Assembly (NCBI GenBank): GCA_037349315.1
Contig: JBAIAC010000274.1
Coordinates: 1-64,000, forward strand
From: Chelydra serpentina
Taxonomy: Eukaryota > Chordata > Testudines > Chelydridae
Reading direction: 5' to 3'
DNA: 64,000 nucleotides
Under the pieces are notes generated by a model. That model was not told the DNA's origin. It ran no database searches and saw only the letters and a list, made by a program, of their open reading frames with translations. The translations under genes and the position numbers were made by a program. Shown here piece by piece: positions 1 to 11,734 of this stretch (positions within the stretch are counted from its first letter, which is position 1; each line of letters opens with the position of its first letter).

Positions 1-3000
1 GAGCTGCCCCGATCTCGGGCTGTGCCAGAGTCCCGCCCCAGGAGCTGCCCCACCCCCGGGCAGTGCCGGAGCTCCGCCCCCAGGAGCTGCCCCGTCCCCG
101 CTCTGTGCCAGAGCACCGCCCCCAAGAACTGCTCCGCCCACGGCTCCCAATGGAGCCAGAGCACCACCCCCAGGCGCTGCCCCGCCCCCGGGCTGTGCCA
201 TAGCCCCGCCCCCAGGAGCTGCCCCGTCCCCGCTCTGTGCCAGAGTCTCGCCCCCAGGAGATGCCCCGCCCCCCGGCTCACAATGGAGCCAGAGCACCGC
301 CCCCAGGAGATGCCCCGCCCCCAGGAGCTGCCCCGCCCCCGGGGCTGACCCAGAGTCCCGCCCCCAGGAGCTGCCCCGCCCCCGGCTCACAATGGAGCCA
401 GAAACCCCGCCCCCCAGGAGCTGCCCCGCCCGAGGCTCACAATGGAGCCAGAGCACCGCCCCCAGGAGATACCCCGCCCCCGGCTCAAAACGGAGCTAGA
501 GCCCCGCCCCCAGACGATGCCCCGCCCCCGGGCTCGGCCAGAGCCCCGCCCCCAGGAGCTGCCCCGATCTCGGGCTGTGCCAGAGCCCCGCCCCCAGGAG
601 CTGCCCCGCTCCCGCTCTGTGCCAGAGCCCCGCCCCAAGGAGCTGCCCCGTCCCCGCGCTGTGCTGGAGCCCCGCCCCCAGGAGCTGTTCCGCCCCCGGG
701 CTGTGCCGGAGCCCCGCCCCCACGAGCTGCCCCGCCCCTGGGCTGTGCCGGAGCACCGCCCCCAGGAGCTGCCCCGTCCCCGGGCTGTGCCAGAGACCCG
801 CCCCCAGGAGCTGCCCCGGCCCCGGCTCCCAATGGAGCCAGAGCCCCGCCCCCAGGAGCTGTTCCGCCCCGGCTCCCAATGGAGCCAGAGCCCCGCCCCC
901 AGGCGCTGCCCCGCCACCGGGCTGTGCCAGAGCCCCGCCCCCAGGAGCTGCCCCGTCCCCGCTCTGTGCCAGAGCACCGCCCCCAAGAGCTGCCCCGCCC
1001 CCGGCTCCCAATGGAGCCAGAGCCCCGCCCCCAGGCGCTTCCCTTCCCCCGGGCTGTGCCAGAGCCCCGCCCCCAGGAGCTGCCCCGCTCCCGCTCTGTG
1101 CCAGAGCCCCGCCCCGAGGAGCTGCACCGCCCCCGGGCTGTGCCGGAGCACCGCCCCCAGGAGCTGCCCCGTCCCCGCTCTGTGCCAGAGCCCCGCCCCC
1201 AAGAGCTGCCCCGCCCCCGGCTCCCAATGAAACCAGAGCCCTGCCCCCAGGAGCTGCCCCGCCCCCCGCTCCGAATGGAGCCAGAGCCCCGCCCCCAGGA
1301 GCTGCCCCGCCCCCGGCTCACAATGGAGCCAGAGCACCCCCCCCAGGAGATGCCCCGCCCCCGGGCTGTGCCAGAGCCCCGCCCCCAGGAGCTGCCCCGC
1401 CCCTAGCTCACAATGGAGCCAGAGCACCGCCCCCAGGAGATGCCCCGCCCCCGGCTCAAAGTGGGGCTAGAGCCCCGCCCCGAGACGCTGCCCCGCCCCC
1501 GGGATGGGCCAGAGCCCCGCCCCCAGGATCTGCCCCGATCTCGGGCTGAGCCAGAGCCCCGCCCCCAGGAGCTACCCCGCTCCCGCTCTGTGTCAGAGCC
1601 CCGCCCCCAGGAGCTGCCCCGCCCCCGGGCTGTGCCGGAGCACCGCCCCCAGGAGCTGCCCCGTCCCCGCTCTGTGCCAGAGCCCCGCCCCCAGGAGCTG
1701 CCCCGCCCCCGTCTCCCAATGGAGCCAGAGTCCCGCCCCCAGGAGCTGCCCCGCCCCCGGCTCGGAATGGAGCCACAGCCCCGCCCCCAGGTGCTGCCCC
1801 GCCCCCGGGCTGTGCCAGAGCCCCGCACCCAGGCGCTGCTCAGCCCCCAGGCTGTGCCAAAGCCCCGACCCCAGGCGCTGCCCCCGCCCCCGGCTCACAA
1901 TGGAGCCAGAGCCCCGCCCCCAGGAGATGCCCCGCTCCCAGGAGCTGCCCCGCCCCCGGGCTGACCCAGAGCCCCGCCCCCAGGAGCTGCCCCGCCCCTG
2001 GCTCACAATGGAGCCAGAAACCCGCCCCCAGGAGCTGCCCCGCCCCTGGCTCACAATGGAGCCAGAGCACCGCCCCCAGGAGATGCCCCGCCCCCGGCTC
2101 AAAACGGGGCTAGAGCCCCACCCCCAGACGCTGCCCCGCCCCCGGGCTGGGCCAGAGCCCCGCCCCCAGGAGCTGCCCCGCTCCCGCTCTGTGCCAGAGC
2201 CCCGCCCCCAGGAGCTGCCCCGCCCCCGGGCTGTGCCGGAGCACCGCCCCCAGGAGCTGCCCCGTCCCCGCTCTGTGCCAGAGACCCGCCCCCAGGAGCT
2301 GCCCCGGCCCCGGCTCCCAATGGAGCCAGAGCCCCGGCCCCAGGCGCTGCCCCGCCCCCCGGCTGTGCCAGAGCCCCGCCCCCAGGAGCTGCCCCGCCCC
2401 CGGCTCCCAATGGAGCCAGAGCCCCGCCCCAAGGAGCTGCCCCGCCCCCGGCTCACAATGGAGCCAGAGCACCGGCCCCAGGAGATGCCCCGCCCCCGGG
2501 CTGTGCCAGAGCCCCCACCCCAGGAGCTGCCCCGCCCCTGGCTCACAATGGAGCCAGAGCACCGGCCCCAGGAGATGCCCCGCCCCCGGGCTGACGCAGA
2601 GCACCGTCCCCAGGAGCTGCCCCGCCCCCGGGCTGTGCCAGAGCCCCGCCCCCAGGCGCAGCCCCTACCCCGGCTCACAATGGAGCGATAACCCGCCCCC
2701 AGGAGCTGCCCCGCCCCTGGCTCACAATGGAGCCAGAGCACCGCCCCCAGGAGATGCCCCGCCCCCGGCTCAAAATGGGGCTAGAGCCCCGCCCCCAGAC
2801 GCTGCCCCGCCCCCGGGCTGGGCCAGAGCCCCTCCCCCAGGATCTGCCCCGATCTCGGGCTGAGCCAGAGCCCCGCCCCCAGGAGCTTCCCCGCTCCCGC
2901 TCTCTGCCAGAGCCCCGCCCCCAGGATCTGCCCCGCCCCCGTCTCCCAATGGAGCCAGAGTCCCGCCCCCAGGAGCTGCCCCGCCCCCGGCTCGGAATGG

Positions 3001-6000
3001 AGCCACAGCCCCGCCCCCAGGCGCTGCCCCGCCCCCGGGCTGTGCCAGAGCCCCGCCCCCAGGCGCTGCCCGCCCCCGGACTTTGCCAAAACCCCGCCAC
3101 CAGGAGCTGCCCCGCCCCAGGGCTGTGCCAGAGCCCCGCCCCTAGGCGCTGCCCCGCCCCCGGTCTGTGCCGGGGCCCCGACCCCAGGAGCTGCCCCGCC
3201 CCTGGCTCACAATGGAGCCAGAGCACCACCCCCAGGAGATGCCCTGCCCCCGGGCTGTGCCAGAGCCCCGCCCCCAGGAGTTGCCCCACCCCAGGCTCAA
3301 AATGGGGCTAGAGCCCCGCCCCCAGATGCAGCCCCACCCCCGGGCTGGGCCAGAAACCCGCCCCCAGGAGCTGCCCCGCCCCTGGCTCACAATGGAGCCA
3401 GAGCACCGGCCCCAGGAGATGCCCCGCCCCCGGCTCAAAACGGGGCTAGAGCCCCACCCCCAGACGCTGCCCCGCCCCCGGGCTGGGCCAGAGCACCGCC
3501 CCCAGGAGCTGTCCCGCTCCCGCTCTGTGCCAGAGCACCGCCCCCAGGAGCTGCCCCGCCCCCGGGCTGTGCCGGAGCACCGCCCCCAGGAGCTGCCCCG
3601 TCCCCGCTCTGTGCCAGAGACCCGCCCCCAGGAGCTTCCCCGGCCCCGGCTCCCAATGGAGCCAGAGCCCCGGCCCCAGGCGCTGCCCCGCCCCCCGGCT
3701 GTGCCAGAGCCCCGCCCCCAGGAGCTGCCCCGCCCCCGGCTCCCAATGGAGCCAGAGCCCCGCCCCCAGGCGCTGCCCCGCCCCCCGGCTGTGCCAGAGC
3801 CCCGCCCCCAGGAGCTGCCCCGTCCCCTCTCTGTGCCAGAGCACCCCCCACAAGAGCTGCCCCGCCCCCGGCTCCCAATGAAGCCAGAGCCCCGCCCCCA
3901 GGAGCTGACCCGCCCCCGGCTCCGAATGGAGCCAGAGCCCCGCCCCAAGGAGCTGCCCCGCCCCCGGCTCACAATGGAGCCAGAGCACCGGCCCCAGGAG
4001 ATGCCCCGCCCCCGGGCTGTGCCAGAGCCCCCACCCCAGGAGCTGCCCCGCCCCTGGCTCACAATGGAGCCAGAGCACCGGCCCCAGGAGATGCCCCGCC
4101 CCCGGGCTGACGCAGAGCCCCTTCCCCAGGAGCTGCCCCGCCCCCGGGCTGTGCCAGAGCCCCGCCCCCAGGCGCTGCCCCTACCCCGGCTCACAATGGA
4201 GCGATAACCCGCCCCCAGGAGCTGCCCCGCCCTTGGCTCACAATGGAGCCAGAGCACCGCCCCCAGGAGATGCCCCGCCCCCGGCTCAAAATGGGGCTAG
4301 AGCCCCGCCCCCAGACGCTGCCCCGCCCCCGGGCTGGGCCAGAGCCCCTCCCCCAGGATCTGCCCCGATCTCGGGCTGAGCCAGAGCCCCGCCCCCAGGA
4401 GCTTCCCCGCTCCCGCTCTGTGCCAGAGCCCCGCCCCCAGGATCTGCCCCGCCCCCGTCTCCCAATGGAGCCAGAGTCCCGCCCCCAGGAGCTGCCCCGC
4501 CCCCGGCTCACAATGGAGCCAGAGCACCCCCCCCAGGAGATGCCCCGCCCCCGGGCTGTGCCAGAGCCCCCACCCCAGGAGCTGCCCCGCCCCTGGCTCA
4601 CAATGGAGCCAGAGCACCGGCCCCAGGAGATGCCCCGCCCCCGGGCTGACCCAGAGCCCCGTCCCCAGGAGCTGCCCCGCCCCCGGGCTGTGCCAGAGCC
4701 CCGCCCCCAGGCGCTGCCCCTACCCCGGCTCACAATGGAGCCAGAAACCCGCCCCCAGGAGCTGCCCCGCCCCTGGCTCACAATGGTGCCAGAGCACCGC
4801 CCCCAGGAGATGCCCCGCCCCCGGCTCAAAATGGGGCTAGAGCCCCGCCCCCAGACGCTGCCCCGCCCCCGGGCTGGGCCAGAGCCCCGCCCCCAGGAGC
4901 TGCCCCGCTCCCGCTCTGTGCCAGAGCCCCGCCCCCAGGAGCTGCCCCGCCCCCGTCTCCCAATGGAGCCAGAGTCCCGCCCCCAGGAGCTGCCCCGCCC
5001 CCGGCTCGGAATGGAGCCACAGCCCCGCCCCCAGGCGCTGCCCCGCCCCCGGGCTGTGCCAGAGCCCCGCCCCCAGGCGCTGCCCCGCCCCCGGACTTTG
5101 CCAAAACCCCGCCCCCAGGAGCTGCCCCGTCCCAGGGCTGTGCCAGAGCCCCGCCCCTAGGCGCTGCCCCGCCCCCGGTCTGTGCCGGGGCCCCGACCCC
5201 AGGAGCTGCCCCGCCCCTGGCTCACAATGGAGCCAGAGCACCGCCCCCAGGAGATGCCCTGCCCCCGGGCTGTGCCAGAGGCCCGCCCCCAGGAGTTGCC
5301 CCACCCCCGGCTCAAAATGGGGCTAGAGCCCAGCCCCCAGATGCAGCCCCGCCCCCGGGCTGGGCCAGAGCCCCGCCCCCAGGAGCTGCCCCACCCCCGT
5401 GCTGGGCCAGAGCCCCGCCCCCAGGAGCTGCCCCGCCCCAGGGCTGTGCCAGAGCCCCGCCCCTAGGCGCTGCCCCGCCCCCGGCTCAAAATGGGGCTAG
5501 AGCCCCGCCCCCAGACGCTGCCCCGCCCCCGGGATGGGCCAGAGCCCCGCCCCCAGTAGCTGCCCCGATCTCGGGCTGTGCCAGAGTCCCGCCCCCAGGA
5601 GCTGCCCCGCTCCCGCTCTGTGCCAGAGTCCCGCCCCCAGGAGCTGCCCCACCCCCGGGCAGTGCCGGAGCTCCGCCCCCAGGAGCTGCCCCGTCCCCGC
5701 TCTGTGCCAGAGCCCCGCCCCCAGGAGCTGCCCCGTCCCGCTCTGTGCCGGAGCCCCGCCCCCAGAAGCTGCCCCGCCCCTGGCTCACAATGGAGCCAGA
5801 GCACCGCCCCCAGGAGATGCCCCGCCCCCGGCTCAAAATGGGGCTAGAGCCCCGCTCCCAGACGCTGCCCCGCCCCCGGGCTGGGCCAGAGCCCCACCCC
5901 CAGGAGCTGCCCCGTCCCCGCTCTGTGCCAGAGCCCCGCCCCCAGGTGCTGCCCCGCCCCCGGGCTGTGCCAGAGCCCCGCCCCCATGCGGTGCCCCGCC

Positions 6001-9000
6001 CCCGGTTCACAATGGAGCCTGAGCCCCGCCCCCAGGAGCTGCCCCGCTCCCGGCCTGTGCCAGAGCCGCGCCCCCAGGAGCTACCCCATCCCCGCTCTGT
6101 GCCAGAGCACTGCCCCCAGGAGGTGCCCCGCCCCCGGCTCCCAATGGAGCCAGAGCCCCGCCCCTAGAAGCTGCCCCACCCCCGGGCTGTGCCGGAGCCC
6201 CGCCCCCAGGAGGTGCCCCACCCCCGGCTCCCAATAGAGCCAGAGCCCCGCCCCCAGGAGTTGCCCCGCCCCCGGGCTGTGCCAGTGCCCCGCCCCCAGG
6301 AGCTGCCCCGCCCCCTGGCTGTGCCAGAGCCCCGCCCCCAGGAGCTACCCCGCCCCCGGCTCCCAATGGAGCCAGAGCCCCGCCCCCAGGAGCAGCCCCG
6401 CCCCTGGCTCACAATGGAGCCAGAGCCCCGCCCCCAGGGGCTGCCCGGCCCCCGGGCTGTGCCAGAGCCCCGCCCACAGGAGCTGCCCCGCCCCCAGGAG
6501 CTGCCCCGCCCCCGGGCTGACCCAGAGCCCCGCCCCCAGGAGCTGCCCTGCTCCCGGCTCACAATGGAGCCAGAGCCACGTCCCCAGGAGCTGCCCCGCC
6601 CCTGGCTCACAATGGAGACAGAGCAGCGCCCCCAAGAGCTGCCCCACCCCTGGCTCACAATGGAGCCAGAGCACCGCCCCCAGGAGATGCACCGCCCCCG
6701 GGCTGTGCCATAGCCCCACCCCCAGGAGCAGCCCCGCCCCCGGCTCAAAATGGGGCAAGCGCCCCGTCCCCAGGCGCTGCCCCGCCCCCGGGTGGGGCCA
6801 GAGCCCAGCCCCCAGGAGCTGCCCCGCCCCCGGTCTGTGTCAGAGCCCCGCCCCCAGGGGCTGCCTCGCCCCCGGGCTGTGTCAGAGCCCCGCCCCCAGG
6901 AGTTGCCCCGCCCCCGGGCTGTGCCATAGCCCCGCCCCCAGGAGCTGCCCCGCCCCCGGGCTGTGCCAGAGCCCTGCCCCCAGGAGCTGCCCCGCCCCCG
7001 GCTCCCAATGGAGCCAGAGCCCTGCCCCCAGAAGCTGCCCCGCCCCCGGGCTGTGCCAGAGCCCTGCCCCCAGGAGTTGCCCCGCCCCCGGGCTGTGCCA
7101 GAGCCCCGCCCCCAGCAGCTGCCCCACCCCCGGGCTGTGCCAGAGCCCCGCCCCCAGGAGCTGCCCTTCCCCGCTCTGTGCCAGAGCCCCGCTCCCAGGA
7201 GCTGTTCCGCCCCCGGGCTGGGCCAGAGCCCCGCCCCCAGGAGATGCCCCGCCCCCGGCTCCCAATGGAGCCAGAGCCCCGCCCCCAGGCGCTACCCCGC
7301 CCCCGGGCTGTGCCAGAGCCCCGCCCCCAGGAGCTGCCCCGTCCCCGCTCTGTGCCAGAGCCCCGCCCCCAAGAGCTGCCCCGCCCCCGGCTCCCAATGG
7401 TGCCAGAACCCCTCCCCCAGGAGCTGCCCTGCCCCTGGCTCCCAATGGAGCCAGAGCCCCGCCCCCAGGAGCTGCCCCGCCCCCATCTCCCAATGGAGCC
7501 AGAGTCCCGCCCCCAGGAGCTGCCCCGCCCCCGGCTTGGAATGGAGCCACAGCCCCGCCCCCAGGCGCTGCCCCGCCCCCGGGCTGTGCCAGAGCCCCGC
7601 CCCCAGGCGCTGCCCCGCCCCCGGACTTTGCCAAAACCCCGCCCCTAGGAGCTGCCCCGTCCCAGGGCTGTGCCAGAGCCCCGCCCCTAGGCGCTGCCCC
7701 GCCCCCGGTCTGTGCCGGGGCCCCGACCCCAGGAGCTGCCCCGCCCCTGGCTCACAATGGAGCCAGAGCACCGCCCCCAGGAGATGCCCTGCCCCCGGGC
7801 TGTGCCAGAGGCCCGCCCCCAGGAGTTGCCCCACCCCCGGCTCAAAATGGGGCTAGAGCCCCGCCCCCAGATGCAGCCCCGCCCCCGGGCTGGGCCAGAG
7901 CCCCGCCCCCAGGAGCTGCCCCACCCCCGTGCTGGGCCAGAGCCCCGCCCCCAGGAGCTGCCCCGCCCCAGGGCTGTGCCAGAGCCCCGCCCCTAGGCGC
8001 TGCCCCGCCCCCGGCTCAAAATGGGGCTAGAGCCCCGCCCCCAGACGCTGCCCCACCCCCGGGATGGGCCAGAGCCCCGCCCCCAGTAGCTGCCCCGATC
8101 TCGGACTGTGCCAGAGTCCCGCCCCCAGGAGCTGCCCCGCTCCCGCTCTGTGCCAGAGTCCCGCCCCCAGGAGCTGCCCCACCCCCGGGCAGTGCCGGAG
8201 CTCCGCCCCCAGGAGCTGCCCCGTCCCCGCTCTGTGCCAGAGCCCCGCCCCCAGGAGCTGCCCCGTCCCGCTCTGTGCCGGAGCCCCGCCCCCAGAAGCT
8301 GCCCCGCCCCTGGCTCACAATGGAGCCAGAGCACCGCCCCCAGGAGATGCCCCGCCCCCGGCTCAAAATGGGGCCAGAGCTCCGCCCCAGGAGCTACCCC
8401 GCCCCCGGCTCCCAATGGAGCCAGAGCCCCGCCCCCAGGAGCAGCCCCGCCCCTGGCTCACAATGGAGCCAGAGCCCCGCCCCCAGGGGCTGCCCGGCCC
8501 CCGGGCTGTGCCAGAGCCCCGCCCCCAGGAGCTGCCCCGCCCCCGGGCTGACCCAGAGCCCCGCCCCCAGGAGCTGCCCTGCCCCCGCTCACAATGGAGC
8601 CAGAGCCACATCCCCAGGAGCTGCCCCGCCCCCGGCTCACAATGGAGCCAGAGCCCCGCCCCCAGGAGCAACCCCGCCCCTGGCTCACAATGGAGCCAGA
8701 GCCCCGCCCCCAGGGGCTGCGCGGCCCCCGGGCTGTGCCAGAGCCCCGCCCACAGGAGCTGCCCCGCCCCCAGGAGCTGCCCCGCCCCCGGGCTGACCCA
8801 GAGCCCCGCCCCCAGGAGCTGCCCTGCTCCCGGCTCACAATGGAGCCAGAGCCACGTCCCCAGGAGCTGCCCCGCCCCTGACTCACAATGGAGACAGAGC
8901 AGCGCCCCCAAGAGCTGCCCCACCCCTGGCTCACAATGGAGCCAGAGCACCGCCCCCAGGAGATGCACCGCCCCCGGGCTGTGCCATAGCCCCACCCCCA

Positions 9001-9969
9001 GGAGCAGCCCCGCCCCCGGCTCAAAATGGGGCAAGCGCCCCGTCCCCAGGCGCTGCCCCGCCCCCGGGTGGGGCCAGAGCCCAGCCCCCAGGAGCTGCCC
9101 CGCCCCCGGTCTGTGTCAGAGCCCCGCCCCCAGGGGCTGCCTCGCCCCCGGGCTGTGTCAGAGCCCCGCCCCCAGGAGTTGCCCCGCCCCCGGGCTGTGC
9201 CATAGCCCCGCCCCCAGGAGCTGCCCCGCCCCCGGGCTGTGCCAGAGCCCTGCCCCCAGGAGCTGCCCCGCCCCCGGCTCCCAATGGAGCCAGAGCCCTG
9301 CCCCCAGAAGCTGCCCCGCCCCCGGGCTGTGCCAGAGCCCTGCCCCCAGGAGTTGCCCCGCCCCCGGGCTGTGCCAGAGCCCCGCCCCCAGCAGCTGCCC
9401 CACCCCCGGGCTGTGCCAGAGCCCCGCCCCCAGGAGCTGCCCCTCCCCGCTCTGTGCCAGAGCCCCGCCCCCAGGAGCTGTTCCGCCCCCGGGCTGGGCC
9501 AGAGCCCCGCCCCCAGGAGATGCCCCGCCCCCGGCTCCCAATGGAGCCAGAGCCCCGCCCCCAGGCGCTACCCCGCCCCCGGGCTGTGCCAGAGCCCCGC
9601 CCCCAGGAGCTGCCCCTTCCCCGCTCTGTGCCAGAGCCCCGCCCCCAAGAGATGCCCCGCCCCCGGCTCCCGATGGAGCCAGAGCCCCGCCCCCAGGCGC
9701 TGCTCCGCCCCCGGGCTGTGCCAGAGCCCCGCCCCCAGGAGCTGCCCCGTCCCCGCTCTGTGCCAGAGCCCCGCCCCCAAGAGCTGCCCCGCCCCCGGCT
9801 CCCAATGGTGCCAGAACCCCTCCCCCAGGAGCTGCCCCGCCCCTGGCTCCCAATGGAGCCAGAGCCCCGCCCCCAGGAGCTGCCCCGCCCCCGAGCTGTG
9901 CCAGAGCCCCGCCCCCAGGAGCTGCCCCGCCCCCGGGCAGTGACAGAGCCCCACCCCCAGGAGCTGCTC
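1..9969 (+). repeat. GC-rich composite minisatellite, C-rich orientation (array 0)
   Basis: Continuous tandem array of two related units. The 42-bp unit starts GCCAGAGCCCCGCCCCCAGG, continues through AGCTGCCCCGCCCCCGG and ends GCTGT. The 48-bp unit shares the body but ends in GGCTCACAATGGA or GGCTCCCAATGGA. A third variant carries GGCTCAAAATGGGGCTAGAG and CAGACGCTG. The model 42-mer is 83 percent GC. Each unit holds two GC boxes (CCCCGCCCCC, the Sp1/KLF core on the minus strand) and two to three CpGs. Unit lengths divisible by three and lacking stops leave long open frames on both strands (Pro/Arg/Glu-rich and Gly/Ser/Arg-rich); I treat these as artefacts. The array enters from the left window edge, so its true length is unknown. 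Confidence 0.95.
5463..9570 (+). repeat. Higher-order repeat blocks within array 0
   Basis: Blocks of many minisatellite units are themselves duplicated. The stretch from about 5463 to 5850 recurs almost unchanged from about 7993 to 8370 (shift 2530). The stretch from about 6350 to 7380 recurs from about 8630 to 9660 (shift near 2276). The rare motif GGACTTTGCCAAAACC appears at about 3076, 5093 and 7623. This shows expansion by multi-kilobase unequal exchange as well as single-unit slippage. Block edges are approximate. Confidence 0.75.
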
Positions 9970-11165
9970 CGGCTCCTCCCTCCTTCCCAGCCCCCACCGC
10001 TCCCAGCTGCTCCCTTCCTGTGTCTGCAAATCCCCCCGGGGGGGCTGCAGCGCTCACTGGGGCTGTCTCCAGGGGCCGATGTTGCCTCCATCTGTGCTTC
10101 ACCTGGGGGAGGGGGGAGGAGCTGGGCCCAGGGTGAGCCAGCAAAGTGCGGGGGCAGGGAAAGAAGGGCTGTGGGGAAAGGGGGGTGTTTTACAGGAGGG
10201 GGAGGGGTGGATCCCGGGGGCGTCAGGAGAACTTGGGCAGCAAAGGCTCTGGGACATTGAGGGACCCCCCTGGGGGTCCCGGTGTTGGCCAGGCTTTGTA
10301 CAGCACCTCGCACAATGGGGGGGGGGTCTCAATCTCAGTCCTGGGCTGTGGAGAACCTGGGAGCCCCGATCTCTGGTTCCTGATCACAGGTGCTGGGAAT
10401 GGAGAGAGAGAAGCTCAGCACGGGAAGGGTTAATCCAGCGCTGGGTGCTGGCCCCGCTGGGCAGCGCTGCTGCTCTTAGGAGCGGCTCTTAGACCCCCAG
10501 AGCGATCCCAGTCCCATGTGGTCTAGTGGGCAGGAGTCCTGGTTTTCACCCTAGTGGCCTAGGCTCAATTCCCAGGGTGGGAATAGTGCTGAGCTTTTGC
10601 TCAGGGGGAGGCAGGAAATGAAAGGAAGGTGGCAGGATCCTGCCAGCAGGGGAGATGGACAGTGCTGGGAGGGGCTCCCAGAAGTGGGGGTGGGGGGCAG
10701 AGGTCTGGGGGGAGATCAGGGAAGGATCCCAGCAGTGTGGGAAGTGGGCAGCATGGAGAGCACAGGCCTGGCACGGGGACTGGGGAGAGCGAACGTGTCC
10801 CTCTAAACTCACCCACCGCGGACTAGGCAGGCTGGGAAGAAGGACGTATTCATTGGTTAATGTCAATCTCTGTGTAAACACACAAACCAATGGCAACATA
10901 TTTCCATCGATTATAATCAAACTGACAGATGGGCAAAGTAAGAAACATGCTGCGTGAGAACATCTCCTATTCTCATCCTATGGGGTTCCCTGCTGCCTTC
11001 GGCACCACCGTGTGAGTGTTTCAATTCCCTCCTCGTTTTCACACAGAGACACAAGTTCCTTTGCACGGATACATGGACAGCAAAATCTTCCTGTGTCTCT
11101 TGTCTGAGACAGGGCATTCGATTCCTTACAAACCTTCTCTCCTGCAGTGACAATGGTCAGATAGA
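9970..11165. other. Core start, no gene recognised
   Basis: The minisatellite stops abruptly and the sequence becomes ordinary mixed DNA. From 9970 to about 10500 it is moderately GC-rich with G-runs (one of ten Gs near 10317, one base shorter in copy B). I see no convincing exon. From about 10980 to 11165 the reverse complement resembles 27310-27420 and 14560-14640, part of a repeated flank family that travels with the tRNA genes. Confidence 0.6.
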
Positions 11166-11171
11166 AGGGAG

Positions 11172-11295
11172 TAGGGTGACCAGAGAGCAAATGTGAAAAA
11201 TCAGGACGGGGGGTGGGGGGTAATAGGAGCCTATATAACAAAAAGACCCCAAAATCGGGACTGTCCCTATAAAATCGGGACATCTGGTCACCCTA
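11172..11295 (+). mobile_element. Short MITE-like element with GGTGACC/GGTCACC ends
   Basis: Begins TAGGGTGACCAGA and ends TCTGGTCACCCTA, imperfect terminal inverted repeats of about 12 bp around a 124-bp body with no coding capacity. TAGAAGGGA lies on both sides (11162-11170 and 11294-11302), a plausible 8-9 bp target-site duplication. Related copies lie at about 18127-18293, 20831-21209 and 32110-32234. It looks like a non-autonomous DNA transposon; I do not assign a named family. Confidence 0.75.
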
Positions 11296-11431
11296 GAAGG
11301 GACGTGGCCACCTTTCCCCCGGCAGTGAGATATTCCATGCAGCTGTTATTATCCCATGAATCATCAGGGATGGGAAAAAAAGCTCAGTTTACTCCAGAAC
11401 TAGAGTGTAGTGAGAAAACTACACAAAGCAA

Positions 11432-11513
11432 GTAGTTGTGGCCGAGTGCTTAAGGCGATGAACTAGAAATCCATTGGGGTTTCCCTGCACAGGTTCGAAT
11501 CCTTTCGGCTACG
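11432..11513 (+). tRNA. tRNA-Ser (anticodon AGA)
   Basis: An 82-nt type II tRNA with a long variable arm (TTGGGGTTTCCCTGCA). The acceptor GTAGTTG pairs with CGGCTAC using two G-T wobbles, and the loop CTAGAAA puts AGA at 34-36. The A box (GGCCGAGTGCTTAAGG) and B box (GGTTCGAATCC) are intact. The anticodon stem (ATGAA/TCCAT) and T stem (ACAGG/CCTTT) have one mismatch each. No T-run follows closely. The mismatches suggest mild decay, so function is uncertain. It pairs as an inverted homologue with the Ser gene at 26762-26843. Confidence 0.85.
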
Positions 11514-11733
11514 GAGGAACTTGTGGTTCTTTCGTTTCAGTTTCTGAGCATCCTTGGTGTCAAGGGGAGCTGGGTCTTGTCTCTCTTTCAGGCTGTGTCC
11601 ACACTACAGAGTTATGCTGCTTTAGTTGAAGTGTTTTAATTAAACACTCTGCCCCTTGTGTCACCAGAGCGCATCCACTCTAGCAACTCTTGCGTCGCCC
11701 CAAAGAGCAGTGCATTGTGGGTAGCTATCACAT
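11514..11733. repeat. Outer part of inverted repeat arm, Ser side
   Basis: The sequence following the Ser gene matches the reverse complement of about 26545-26761 at roughly 90 percent by eye, including ACACTACAGAGTTATGCTGC and GTGGGTAGCTATC. Similar GTGGGTAGCTATC sequence also occurs near 28320, so part of this arm is an interspersed element. Homology stops at the C-rich tract that follows. Confidence 0.75.
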
Positions 11734-11734
11734 A

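Noticed and set aside
237..1406. Long proline-rich open frame and dozens like it throughout 1-9969, 32984-36902 and 61023-64000
   Set aside because: Units of 42 and 48 bp are multiples of three without stops, so every strand and frame is open. Frames are not conserved between arrays and show no splice structure or domains.
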